64,000 nucleotides of DNA. It comes from Salinispira pacifica (GTDB lineage Bacteria > Spirochaetota > Spirochaetia > DSM-27196 > Salinispiraceae). The stretch lies in the NCBI RefSeq assembly GCF_000507245.1, contig NC_023035.1:509001-573000 (forward strand), given 5' to 3'. This document shows positions 7,773-16,898 of this stretch, piece by piece (positions within the stretch are counted from its first letter, which is position 1; every line of letters begins with the position of its first letter). The translations under genes were made by a program, and so were the position numbers. The notes under the pieces are model-generated. The model worked only from the letters and a program-made list of their open reading frames with translations. It had not been told where the DNA came from and searched no databases.

Positions 7773-10700
7773 ATGGATAATCAATTAAAAACATTAGGCC
7801 CGCTACTGAGAACCCTCTGGAACGAATTGCGGAAAGGAAAAGGTACCATGCTTTTCTGTCAGGCTGATGACCAGGGGACGCTGGCACAAGCTCTGCTCAG
7901 CCGTCTCCACGGTTTCGGCGAAGAGGAAAAGCCCAGATTTTTTCATTATTCATTTCCGGGCTACAACCCCAAGCCCTATGCACCCTTCCTGGATATCTGC
8001 AGAGATGAACTCAGCGAACACGAAAGCGGCGAAATTGCACAATTTCTTGACCATCATGGAGTGTACCACTACCACAAAGGCGTGCTGGCCGAATACCTGA
8101 GCAGCGGGACGGCCATCCGGCGGGAGGATCTGCTGCCTGAGGAACTGGATTATGAGTCCTACCGGATGCAGCGATCAATCTGGGATCTGCTAAACGGGCT
8201 GTTTAGCGATCAGCCTCTGGTGGTTGTGGTGGATAATGCCCAGTTTCTTCCCAAATCCACTCTGCGCCTGCTGAAAATGGTGCTTCGCAGCTCAATGAAC
8301 GTCCCCTTCCTCGGCATATTCATTGCTCCTGAAATTGTCCAGAGCATCACCGATGCCGAAGACTCACCTTGGAACAGAATTCTTGAAGTGGCCGATCAGC
8401 AGGGTCTGGTGCTGAATTTCCCGGGTGTTGGGCGGGGAGATCATTATCAAAGCAGCCGCACACCCTACCGGCAGATCCTGGACGACCCCCAGTTTTATGA
8501 CGGCATTAACGCCTATAACATGTTGGCCCTGGATGATGCGGAAACCATTTTCCGCTCATTCATTGACCTTCAGCTGTATCATCGGGCTCTTCCCAGGGTG
8601 CGGTATCAGGTATGGAAGTTCCTGGGTCTTATAGATCTTCATCGCGGGTATCATGATGCAGCAAGAAGGAATTTTGAGAATGCACTGAGCATAGCCCAGC
8701 AAAGCGATGAAGATCAGCAGCTCTCGGAGGTGTATCAGATGCTCGGATCGGCGTATCTGGGCCTGGCAAACCTTCCCTACGCCCAGAAGATGGCCAAACT
8801 TGCCAGGCGCTTTGCCGAGGCTGCAGGGGATGAGAGCCGCCTCTTTCGGGCTCATTTCCTGTCGGTACTCATAGAGGATCATCTTCACCCTGATGATGTG
8901 AACAGCGTACGTCCTTCGTTCGATACCGCCGTGGAATTAGCCGAAAAGCAGGGGCTGGAGAATTCCTATACCTTCCTCAAATCCATGATGTACGGGGTGA
9001 ACCGCGCCATGGAGGATGGCAGCTTCAGCACCCGCAGCTATCCGGCCCTTACGATTCCCAGAAAACGGGACAACACACGCCGTCAGGCCAATACACTCCA
9101 CTCGGTGGGCATGGCATTCATTTCCCGAGGTGAGCGGGAAAAAGTGTTGGCAAACTATCGGAAGAGCAAACGATTGAAGCTGGGAATGCTGAATAACGAT
9201 GAACCGGCTACAACCTACAACGGTATCGGGTTTTTCCATCTCTATGACGGTGATTACCGGAAATCCTTCAATAATTTCAAGGCTGCTCTGGAACTCCTTG
9301 AGGGGGGCAGGGCCTACCGGGAAGTTGCCATGACACTCTATAATCTGGGGCTGCTCTCCTTTCTTGCGATGAAATATGATGACGGGGTGTATTATACAGA
9401 TCAATGTCTGAACATCATGAAAATTCTGAAAATAGAAGATCTTTCCTTTCATTCCCGGCCGGGGATCATGGTGCTCCTTGGGCTGAATCTGTTGAAGGCC
9501 GGAAATACCGTCCGCTCCTGGCAGGTCCGGGTCCAGGTGGAACTTGAGCAGGGCGGGCTGACATCCAGCAAATATGAGGAGAAATTTTTCTTCCGCATAT
9601 TTCAGGCCCTTCATCAGCGGGAGGAGGGACAATATCATGAGGCTCTGCAGCATTTTCAATCGGCAGAAGAAGCCCTGCTCATGGAGCCCAATAATACCAG
9701 CTACCTTCATCCCCTGTTTTATCTGGAATTTGGTGATATGTATCTGCTGCTGAACCGCAGAACCGAGGCCAAAGACCTCTATGAACGCTGTGCGGACCAG
9801 GCTTCCCTCATATCCAATCAGACCTATGAGCGTATGGCTCGAATCAGACTGGAAACCATGATAGTGGAGCCTCCTCCCAGGGAGCTCCTTCTGCGCAAGT
9901 CCAGGCTCGATTGTGAATGGGCAATCCAGGGCGCCAGAATGCAGAATAATCTGAACAATCTGAAGAAACGTCTGGAAGATATCAATCAGATTAACATGCT
10001 GTTCGGAATTATCAGTGAAGAAGAAGGTGAGTCTGATCTGATTCAGAATGTCATGGATCTGCTGTTCTCATACTTTGAGCTGGATTTTGAGGTGCTTCTG
10101 TATTTCAGCCGGAAACGCAACCGTTATCAGCAGCGCTATATCAGAGAGAAATCTCCCATAGAGAAGAACGAGCAGTTCACTGCCCTTATCCAGCATCTGG
10201 GGGAATTTCCTGATCCGGTTCGTTTCACCCAGTCAGTGGATTTGAACCGCTTTTCCCCGCTGATGGATAACTACGGAGGGGTGCTGAGCATCTCGGTGAA
10301 TCCCCGCAGCGATACTCAGGGGCTCATCGTATTCTTCACCAGAGCCGGTGAATCCCGGATCCGTCCGGAACTTCTGCAGCTTTTCAGCATTGTGAGCCAG
10401 CAGTTCGGTCTGGCCCTGGAGCGGTTGAACCAGAAACAGACCATCATGCTTCAGAATGAAGAGCTGAAAGGAAAAAACGACCTGCTGAGAAAGTCCTCCA
10501 CCACCGATTATCTGACGAATCTGGGAAACCGGGCCGCCCTCTACGATACGCTGGAAAGCGAGATTTCACGGTATGAGCGGTATAACCGGAACGGGAAAAA
10601 GCATCTGGCCCTTCTATTCATTGATCTGGATAATTTCAAGTTTTTCAACGACACCTACGGTCATGCAGCAGGAGATGCGCTGCTGATCCAGGTATCCCGT

Positions 10701-11042
10701 ACCATTACCACTGTCATCCGTCAGATTGATACGGCCTTCCGCTACGGTGGTGATGAATTTGTGGTGGTGCTCCCCGAGACCGATGAACAGGGAGCCGGTG
10801 AGCTGGGACAGAGAATTATCCGTGAGATCGAAGGAAATGAATCCTACCGGAATCATCTGAAGGAAATTCTGGGTCGAAGCATATCTGTTCCTGAGGGAAA
10901 GCAGCTCTCCTGTTCAATCGGCATCGCCGCAACCTCACGTCTCCCTGAAGAGTCCAGGGACGTGGACGGATTCCTGAACCTTGCGGACAAAGCTCTGTAT
11001 CAGGCGAAAATGCTGGGAAAACACCGCTATTACCTTGCCTAA
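7773..11042 (+). CDS. TPR-GAF-GGDEF diguanylate cyclase with degenerate ATPase-like N terminus
   Basis: Large cytoplasmic signalling protein of 1089 residues with no membrane helix. Residues 1-230 resemble the ATPase module of MalT/AAA-type regulators: a Walker-B-like strand PLVVVVDNAQFLP is present but no P-loop is seen. A helical TPR-like region follows (about 240-700), then a coiled coil, a GAF-like domain (about 735-880) and the GGDEF domain (from about 905). The active-site motif is GGDEF at 992-996 (RYGGDEFVVVLPE). RQID lies five residues before it, fitting the RxxD product-inhibition site. It therefore should make cyclic di-GMP under feedback control. The signal input is unknown. Confidence 0.88.
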   Translation: MDNQLKTLGPLLRTLWNELRKGKGTMLFCQADDQGTLAQALLSRLHGFGEEEKPRFFHYSFPGYNPKPYAPFLDICRDELSEHESGEIAQFLDHHGVYHYHKGVLAEYLSSGTAIRREDLLPEELDYESYRMQRSIWDLLNGLFSDQPLVVVVDNAQFLPKSTLRLLKMVLRSSMNVPFLGIFIAPEIVQSITDAEDSPWNRILEVADQQGLVLNFPGVGRGDHYQSSRTPYRQILDDPQFYDGINAYNMLALDDAETIFRSFIDLQLYHRALPRVRYQVWKFLGLIDLHRGYHDAARRNFENALSIAQQSDEDQQLSEVYQMLGSAYLGLANLPYAQKMAKLARRFAEAAGDESRLFRAHFLSVLIEDHLHPDDVNSVRPSFDTAVELAEKQGLENSYTFLKSMMYGVNRAMEDGSFSTRSYPALTIPRKRDNTRRQANTLHSVGMAFISRGEREKVLANYRKSKRLKLGMLNNDEPATTYNGIGFFHLYDGDYRKSFNNFKAALELLEGGRAYREVAMTLYNLGLLSFLAMKYDDGVYYTDQCLNIMKILKIEDLSFHSRPGIMVLLGLNLLKAGNTVRSWQVRVQVELEQGGLTSSKYEEKFFFRIFQALHQREEGQYHEALQHFQSAEEALLMEPNNTSYLHPLFYLEFGDMYLLLNRRTEAKDLYERCADQASLISNQTYERMARIRLETMIVEPPPRELLLRKSRLDCEWAIQGARMQNNLNNLKKRLEDINQINMLFGIISEEEGESDLIQNVMDLLFSYFELDFEVLLYFSRKRNRYQQRYIREKSPIEKNEQFTALIQHLGEFPDPVRFTQSVDLNRFSPLMDNYGGVLSISVNPRSDTQGLIVFFTRAGESRIRPELLQLFSIVSQQFGLALERLNQKQTIMLQNEELKGKNDLLRKSSTTDYLTNLGNRAALYDTLESEISRYERYNRNGKKHLALLFIDLDNFKFFNDTYGHAAGDALLIQVSRTITTVIRQIDTAFRYGGDEFVVVLPETDEQGAGELGQRIIREIEGNESYRNHLKEILGRSISVPEGKQLSCSIGIAATSRLPEESRDVDGFLNLADKALYQAKMLGKHRYYLA

Positions 11043-11073
11043 AATCCCAGGCTGCGGGTATCTTCATTCACAC

Positions 11074-12303
11074 ATGAAATACGAAAAACCCTTCACAAAT
11101 GCCCTCCAGGGAGGCGATAAAGCTTTCCGGGAAATGAAAAATTTCAGCAAGACAGCGCCCATCTTCGAAACATCGGTTTTCAGTTTTGATTCTCTGGAAG
11201 ATGTGGATGCCTATCTCAACGGCGATCCGGACATGTACATGTACAGCCGTCTCGACAATCCCAACAACCGGCAGCTGGAAACCAGACTTGCAGCTCTTGA
11301 ATCGGCGGAATCTGCCGTTGTCAGTTCAAGCGGGATGGCGGCCGTGTTCGCAGCGGTTATGGGGCTCATGAAGGCCGGAGGAGCAGTCTCCTCCGGTACA
11401 CGGATTGTCACTTCCCGGTATCTGTACGGAGGCACCCGGTCTCTGTTCTTCCAGGAGCTGGTACCCCTGGGCTTCACCATCGTGGAAGTTGACAGCGAAT
11501 CGCCGGATGCCGTGCTGGAAGCCCTGAATGAGAGTCCCCGGGACTGCCTGAATATTCTGTACTGGGAAACCGTGAGCAATCCGGGAATGAAAGCAGCAGA
11601 CATCCGCAAGTTAACCGAAGCGGCGCATGCTTCCAAACCGGGAAAAGGAGAGGACGGATGCGGCCTGGAAATTCTGGTTGACAACACCTTTCTTTCCCCG
11701 GCGCTGTTCCGCCCTCTTGAACATGGGGCTGATGCGGTGCTCCACAGTACCACGAAATATCTGAACGGTCACAGCGATGCCACCGGCGGAGCGGTTCTTT
11801 CCCGGGAAGAGGTTGTGGAGCATGCACGGAAAGCGGTAATCAATTTCGGTTCCCAGCTCAGCCCCTTTGAATCCTGGCTCACCCTTCGGGGACTTCAAAC
11901 CCTTCCCATGAGAATGGAGCGTCACAGCTCCAATGCTCTGGATATCGCCGCACGGCTGAAAGAGCTTCCTGAAGTGTACAATGTATGCTATCCGGGGCTG
12001 GATTCGCTCCGTGACAGCTTTCCGCTGGGTGCGGGAGGGATGCTGAGTTTTGACCTTGAGAGCAGTGCAGCAGCCGGCAGGTTTATCCGGGGGTTGAACA
12101 TGATCAGCTTCTCCCCATCTCTTGCGGGACTGCAGACCACAGTCAGCTACCCTGCCAGTACCAGCCACCGCAACCAGAGCGATGAGATGCTAAGATCCCA
12201 GGGAATCAGCCGTTCCACCATCAGACTCTCCGTAGGATTGGAAGATCCGGACGACATTTTTCAGGATATCCAGCAGGCATTGAAAGGAGGCGAGGATGTT
12301 TGA
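11074..12303 (+). CDS. PLP-dependent trans-sulfuration enzyme (cystathionine gamma-synthase / methionine gamma-lyase family)
   Basis: Cytoplasmic fold-type I PLP enzyme of 409 residues acting on homoserine- or sulfur-amino-acid substrates. Visible family features are the N-terminal substrate loop (MYMYSRLDNPNNRQLETRLA), SSSGMAAV for phosphate binding, and DNTFLSPALFRPLEHGAD. The PLP lysine is in HSTTKYLNGHSD. The C-terminal pattern RLSVGLEDPDD is also typical. Whether it is a synthase, gamma-lyase or beta-lyase cannot be told from sequence alone. I chose the ATG at 11074; an upstream in-frame start at 10981 would overlap the previous gene and adds residues foreign to the family. The stop overlaps the next gene by 8 bases. 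Confidence 0.88.
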   Translation: MKYEKPFTNALQGGDKAFREMKNFSKTAPIFETSVFSFDSLEDVDAYLNGDPDMYMYSRLDNPNNRQLETRLAALESAESAVVSSSGMAAVFAAVMGLMKAGGAVSSGTRIVTSRYLYGGTRSLFFQELVPLGFTIVEVDSESPDAVLEALNESPRDCLNILYWETVSNPGMKAADIRKLTEAAHASKPGKGEDGCGLEILVDNTFLSPALFRPLEHGADAVLHSTTKYLNGHSDATGGAVLSREEVVEHARKAVINFGSQLSPFESWLTLRGLQTLPMRMERHSSNALDIAARLKELPEVYNVCYPGLDSLRDSFPLGAGGMLSFDLESSAAAGRFIRGLNMISFSPSLAGLQTTVSYPASTSHRNQSDEMLRSQGISRSTIRLSVGLEDPDDIFQDIQQALKGGEDV

Positions 12304-12799
12304 ACAATTGAACATTGAAGTACAGAATGCCGAGGTGGATTATCCTCTGCTGAAGGCCCAGGCCGTTGAGATTGTGAAGGGTGAACCTGACCTCATTGCC
12401 AATCTGTCCAACATTTCTGCATTGATATATCACAGCCTGGGCCGGATCAACTGGGCGGGGTTCTATATCTGGAAGCCGGAGGATCAGCAGCTGGTGTTGG
12501 GCCCCTTCCAGGGCAAACCGGCCTGTGTCCGCATTGCCCCCGGATCCGGTGTGTGCGGAGCCGCATACAGCAGCGGCACGACCCAGCGGGTGAAAGACGT
12601 TGAGGCCTTTCCCGGCCACATTGCATGCGATTCCGCCAGTAAATCGGAGATTGTCATCCCCCTGGTTCATGATTCCACAGTGTGGGGGGTGCTGGATATC
12701 GACAGTCCCGAGCTGAACCGATTCGATGAGAAGGATCAGGAAGGTCTGGAAGCCCTGGCCGCAGTTATTTCTCAACTGTATGGGCACAACGGAATGTGA
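12296..12799 (+). CDS. msrC: Free methionine-(R)-sulfoxide reductase (GAF-type)
   Basis: Single GAF-domain enzyme of 167 residues that reduces free methionine-R-sulfoxide in the cytoplasm with thioredoxin. The three family cysteines are visible in PACVRI, GVCGAA and HIACDSAS, together with INWAGFYIW, LGPFQGKPAC and the C-terminal VLDIDSPELNRF. An excellent ribosome-binding site (AAAGGAGG) lies before the ATG, which overlaps the end of the PLP-enzyme gene. Linkage to a sulfur amino acid enzyme and a SulP transporter suggests a methionine/sulfur module. Confidence 0.9.
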   Translation: MFEQLNIEVQNAEVDYPLLKAQAVEIVKGEPDLIANLSNISALIYHSLGRINWAGFYIWKPEDQQLVLGPFQGKPACVRIAPGSGVCGAAYSSGTTQRVKDVEAFPGHIACDSASKSEIVIPLVHDSTVWGVLDIDSPELNRFDEKDQEGLEALAAVISQLYGHNGM

Positions 12800-14472
12800 T
12801 GTCCCCCAAGGTGAACCGCCTCCTGCCGGAGCAGGGCAGATGGCCGGCGGATCTGCTGGCCGCTCTCAGTCTCATGGTGCTGCTCATCCCCCAGGCCATG
12901 GCCCAGTCCTCCCTTGCGGGGATGCCGCCGGTGTACGGGCTGTTCACCGCCGCAGCTGCTCTTACCGCTGGGGGGCTGATGGGCCACCTTCACCGGTTCT
13001 CCGGGGGGCCCACCTCCCTTACAGCCCTCACCATCGCCGCTGTTATCGGCGGGTCGGCCCAGCCCGGAAGCCTGGCGTATTTCCAGATGGTAATGATTCT
13101 TGCCCTCATGGTGGGCGTATTCAGAATCGTCCTGGGACTGCTGAAATTCTCCTTTTTCGCCAACCTTATATCTCATCCTGCAGCATCGGGATTTACCAGC
13201 GCTGCGGCCCTTCTGATTATTTTTTCAGTGCTGGGAAATCACAATTGGCGGCATATCCCCACACTTCTGGTCGGCTCAGGATTCATTCTGCTCAGCTTGA
13301 TCATCAAGCGTCGCGGTGCAGCTGTACTCAGCCTGGTGATTCCCATGCTTCTGTTTACCGCAGCTGCACTGATCGGCGGATATGAGGATGGAGGGGGTGA
13401 ACTTCTGGGCCGGGTTGAGTTCAGAGTTCCCCGGGTGCATCTTCTGGCGACAGAATTGTCCGTCCGGGAATTTTTCTCCATGGCAGTAGAGCTGATTCCC
13501 GCCGCTTTGCTGGTGACAACCGTGAGTCTTATGGAAATGTTCGCGGTGAGCAGCCACCTGGTACGCAATGCCCCTCAGCGCATGAACCTTGACCGGGAAC
13601 TGATCTCTCAGGGGGCGGGAGCCCTGGGAGCCGCCCTGGCAGGGACGTTTCCCGGCAGTGCATCGTTCGCCCGTTCCGCCCTCCTCGAGCATCAGCATGT
13701 ATCTTCCAGATTCAGCAACCTGACCGCCGGAATCCTGGTTATTCCCCTGGCATTTCTCTGCGGTCCGATCCTGGCCTCCATGCCCAGGGTCATACTGGGG
13801 GGGATTATCATAGTCTCGGTGATTCGGGTAATCAGGCCGGAAAGTCTCAGGGATGCATGGCGCAGTTCCTGGCTGGATGCCTTGGTGTGGCTGGCCGCCT
13901 TCGGCACCACCCTCATCTCTGCTCCGAATATATATTTCGGAATTATCGTTCCGGTTCTTCTTCAGCTGATGATATTTGTCCTGAGGCGTATGCGCCCAAG
14001 GGTGGTCATACTGGGCAGACACGGGGACGGGAGGCTCCGGGATGCTCTGCATCTTTCCCTGCCCCTTCCCCGGCATATTCTGGCAATTCGGCTGGATAGT
14101 TCGCTCCATTTCGCAAATCAGGAATACGTTATTCAAAGAGTTCTGGACAGAATCAAAGAGATGCCCCGGGTTGAGCATCTGATTATTTCCGCTGAAGGAA
14201 TGCATTACATTGATGAAAGCGGTGCACAGGGCCTGTTGGACCTGGCGGAGTATTGCCGTTCCCGCTCCATTCAGCCCTGGATTGCGGGAATCAAGCTGCC
14301 TGCGCTGCAGGTGCTTTGCCGGAGAGAAGTACTTATCGATGATCCCGGGGCCAAGGACGAACATCCCTACCGGTACGCCCGGGACATGAAGCTTGCACTG
14401 GATGAAGTCTATGGAGATCTGAACCGACGGGGGATTGTCGAAACCGTGGATATCCGCAGCCCGGCTGAATGA
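12799..14472 (+). CDS. SulP-family anion transporter with C-terminal STAS domain
   Basis: Integral membrane transporter of 557 residues, of the SLC26/SulP family that moves sulfate, bicarbonate or other anions. The hydrophobic core (about 10-400) starts with LAALSLMVLLIPQAMAQSSL, the conserved SulP first helix region. It contains MEMFAVSSHL and the family pattern GAGALGAALAGTFPGSASFA. A cytoplasmic STAS domain (about 425-530; HLIISAEGMHYIDESGAQGL) closes it. ATG 12799 overlaps the upstream stop by one base; a GTG three bases earlier is an alternative. The substrate is not determined; sulfate is favoured only by context. Confidence 0.9.
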   Translation: MSPKVNRLLPEQGRWPADLLAALSLMVLLIPQAMAQSSLAGMPPVYGLFTAAAALTAGGLMGHLHRFSGGPTSLTALTIAAVIGGSAQPGSLAYFQMVMILALMVGVFRIVLGLLKFSFFANLISHPAASGFTSAAALLIIFSVLGNHNWRHIPTLLVGSGFILLSLIIKRRGAAVLSLVIPMLLFTAAALIGGYEDGGGELLGRVEFRVPRVHLLATELSVREFFSMAVELIPAALLVTTVSLMEMFAVSSHLVRNAPQRMNLDRELISQGAGALGAALAGTFPGSASFARSALLEHQHVSSRFSNLTAGILVIPLAFLCGPILASMPRVILGGIIIVSVIRVIRPESLRDAWRSSWLDALVWLAAFGTTLISAPNIYFGIIVPVLLQLMIFVLRRMRPRVVILGRHGDGRLRDALHLSLPLPRHILAIRLDSSLHFANQEYVIQRVLDRIKEMPRVEHLIISAEGMHYIDESGAQGLLDLAEYCRSRSIQPWIAGIKLPALQVLCRREVLIDDPGAKDEHPYRYARDMKLALDEVYGDLNRRGIVETVDIRSPAE

Positions 14473-14516
14473 ATCAGCCCGTTTTCAGGTCGGCTCCGCC
14501 CCTTGAAATTGAACTG

Positions 14517-14649
14517 CAGTGCACCAAAGCTTGTGAAAAATATATCTTTCGAAAATTACGACCGTACTGATGGTGTAGGGCCTTTTTAAGGCACTATATA
14601 CGTCGGTTTTTGTTGAAAAAGGCAGTGCTTCACAAGCTTCCGAGCACTG
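14517..14649. repeat. 133-bp element with 21-bp imperfect inverted ends
   Basis: Left end 14517-14537 and right end 14629-14649 are reverse complements at 18 of 21 positions, including an uninterrupted AAGCTTGTGAA / TTCACAAGCTT. The interior is AT-rich, has a small GCC(TTTTTAA)GGC-type hairpin, and no coding potential is evident. No clear target duplication is seen. It could be a small MITE-like remnant or a long RNA stem in the 3' region of the SulP gene. Confidence 0.5.
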
Positions 14650-14655
14650 TAAAAA

Positions 14656-14690
14656 AAACGGGGACGCCTCACTGTGAGACGTCCCCGTTT
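14656..14690. terminator. Bidirectional terminator hairpin between convergent genes
   Basis: AAACGGGGACG (14656-14666) pairs with CGTCCCCGTTT (14680-14690), extended inward by CTCAC/GTGAG. A run of A on the left and T on the right makes it usable on both strands. It separates the SulP gene (+) from the CoA-disulfide reductase gene (-). Confidence 0.8.
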
Positions 14691-14766
14691 ACCGCTCCGG
14701 GGGATTACAGCGGCCTCTCAAGCCCGCTCCCCCCGGTAATTCTGCGATCACTTCGGCATAGGCCGT

Positions 14767-16776
14767 TTATGCCCGGGCCATCATGTCGTGGAGGCCGCCG
14801 CCGTTTTCCACATTGCTGAAACCCATCTGGGAGAGTATTCTCTGCCCGTATGAGGACCGTGCGCCGGAGGCACAGTAGAGAGTAATTTCCCGGTCCTTTG
14901 CTCCCAGTTCTTCGGCTCTGTTGGGAAGCTCATCCAGGGGGATATTCACTGCGTCGGGGAATGCACCCATGTTGAACTCCTGGGGTGTTCGAACATCCAC
15001 AACAATGGGGCCGCTTTCCGAAAGCTCGGTCTCGCCGCCGGCTTCTTCGGCTTCTTCACTGTGTCCCTGTTCCAGCTCTTCAATGGAGCGTTTCTCCACC
15101 GGAAAAAGGCCGACTTTCAGGGCTGTGAATTCTGCCGCCCGCTGCTGACGCTCCAGGGAAATATAGCCGCCGCTGAGATTGTACAGCTTCTCAAAGCCTT
15201 CGGCCGCCATCATCCTCAGGGCTACATGACCCTTTTGTCCGTCGTCGCTGATCAGAAGAATGGTCTGATCTTTTGGAATTTCATCGATGTGCTCCCTCAG
15301 CAGGTTCTGACTGAGGTTGGTGCTTCCCAGCAGGTTCGCCTTGTTGAAGCTGATTGGATCTCTCAGATCTATGGCGATGGGCTGATGCTCCTTGGCGAAT
15401 TCTTCCAGATCCTGGGCCAGCACAGAGGGGCTGAACCCGCTGAGGTGGTTGTTTGCCGTGAATGCCGCCATGTTCACCGGACCATTGGGGCTGTTGAACG
15501 GAGGAGCGTATGCAAGATCCAGCTCTTCCAGATCATTCAGGGTAAGACCGCCTGCTATGGCTGTGGCGATTACATCGAGACGCTTATCGATACCGACCCT
15601 TCCGGCTGCCTGGGCTCCGAGAATCTTCCCGTCATCCTTGTTGAATATCAGCATGAGGCTGACCTTTTCGGAACCGGGGTAGTAGGCGGTGTGACTCGCT
15701 TTGTGTACAACCACCGCATCGGCATTAATGCCCGCCGCCCGTGCATTTTTCAGATTCAGTCCCGTGGAACCGGCAATTGCGCTGAACAGCTTCACGATAC
15801 TTGCGCCGCCGGCACCGCTGTAGCGTTTGCTGCCGCCCAGGGCGTTTTCGGCTGCCAGCCGTCCCTGTCTGTTTGCCGGTCCGGCAAGGGGAATTCTCAC
15901 CTTCTTACCCATCACCTTGTGTTCGATTTCCAGCATATCGCCTGCGGCAAAAATCCGATCATCATTGGTCTGAAGCCTGTCATTCACCAGAAGTCCTCCG
16001 GCTTCCCCCAGCTCAAGGCCTGAATCCTTTGCCAGCTTCAGTGTGGGTTTTACTCCCACGGACAGGAGAATCATATCGGCTTCCAGCTTGCTTCCGTTAT
16101 CAATATATGCGGTGTTTCCGTCTATTTTTTCGAGGGAACTTCCCAGGTGCAGTTTAACTCCGAAATCCTGCAGTTCCTTGCTCAGAAATCCGGCGAACTC
16201 CGCCTCCAGATTGGGCATTACCTGTGGAAGACGCTCAACCAGCTGAACCTTCATGCCGCGTTTTGCCAGGGCTTCAACCATCTCAAGTCCGATAAATCCG
16301 CCCCCCACAACCACTGCGGATCGGGGATTACTTTTATTAATGAACTCGTCTATGGAATCCATATCGTCCAGAGTCCAGAGCTGGAACACATTGTTCTGCT
16401 GTACACCGGGGATGGGAGGAACGATGGGTTTTCCTCCCTGTGCCAGGATGAGTGAATCGTACTCAAATTCCTGTTCGCTTCCATCGTTTCGGTTTTTGGT
16501 CAGCACCTTTCGGTTTTCACGGTCCAGAGACACGGCTTCGGTGGCCGTATGCACCTTTACCCGGTATTGATCATGGAAGGTTTCCGGGCTTGCGAGAATG
16601 AGGGATGAACGGTTTTCAATATCCCCGCCCAGATAATACGGGAGTCCGCAATTCGCAAACGAAACATCATCACCAGCTTCCAGGAGAGTGATTTCTGCTT
16701 CTCCATCCAGTCTTCGTGCCCGGGCAGCCGCAGTGGCCCCCGCAGCAACTCCGCCTATAATGACAATTTTTTTCAT
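14767..16776 (-). CDS. CoA-disulfide reductase fused to two rhodanese domains
   Basis: FAD/NAD(P)H disulfide reductase of 669 residues. Residues 1-445 are the CoADR core: FAD site IIGGVAAGATAAARARR, catalytic C43 in SFANCGLPYYLGG, NAD site VVGGGFIGLEMVEAL and FAD-binding IFAAGDM. The first rhodanese-like domain (about 455-555) has lost its catalytic cysteine (LISDDGQKGH where YCxxGxRG is expected). After an acidic linker, a second rhodanese (about 590-669) is intact with Cys in LYCASGARSSYG. Such fusions reduce CoA disulfides or persulfides and polysulfides. Length exceeds the usual ~550-570 by the extra rhodanese. The start has a good AGGAG site. Confidence 0.93.
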   Translation of the reverse strand: MKKIVIIGGVAAGATAAARARRLDGEAEITLLEAGDDVSFANCGLPYYLGGDIENRSSLILASPETFHDQYRVKVHTATEAVSLDRENRKVLTKNRNDGSEQEFEYDSLILAQGGKPIVPPIPGVQQNNVFQLWTLDDMDSIDEFINKSNPRSAVVVGGGFIGLEMVEALAKRGMKVQLVERLPQVMPNLEAEFAGFLSKELQDFGVKLHLGSSLEKIDGNTAYIDNGSKLEADMILLSVGVKPTLKLAKDSGLELGEAGGLLVNDRLQTNDDRIFAAGDMLEIEHKVMGKKVRIPLAGPANRQGRLAAENALGGSKRYSGAGGASIVKLFSAIAGSTGLNLKNARAAGINADAVVVHKASHTAYYPGSEKVSLMLIFNKDDGKILGAQAAGRVGIDKRLDVIATAIAGGLTLNDLEELDLAYAPPFNSPNGPVNMAAFTANNHLSGFSPSVLAQDLEEFAKEHQPIAIDLRDPISFNKANLLGSTNLSQNLLREHIDEIPKDQTILLISDDGQKGHVALRMMAAEGFEKLYNLSGGYISLERQQRAAEFTALKVGLFPVEKRSIEELEQGHSEEAEEAGGETELSESGPIVVDVRTPQEFNMGAFPDAVNIPLDELPNRAEELGAKDREITLYCASGARSSYGQRILSQMGFSNVENGGGLHDMMARA

Positions 16777-16801
16777 ATGTATCTCCTATTATATATAAAA
16801 A

Positions 16802-16830
16802 TATATATATAAAAATAAGTTTATAGTCAA
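16802..16830 (-). promoter_or_regulatory. Putative promoter of the CoA-disulfide reductase gene
   Basis: On the minus strand: -35 TTGACT (plus positions 16825-16830), 17-base spacer, -10 TATATA (16802-16807), inside a very AT-rich stretch just before the gene. The exact -10 is uncertain because TATA steps repeat here. Confidence 0.45.
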
Positions 16831-16898
16831 GTCCGATACACAGGAAGCGGGGACTTCTGCTTGAATTAGCCCGGAAAACCCCGTATCATGTTGTTCAA

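Noticed and set aside
10981-11073. Longer N terminus for the PLP enzyme
   Set aside because: It overlaps the end of the diguanylate cyclase gene, and the 31 extra residues do not fit the family.
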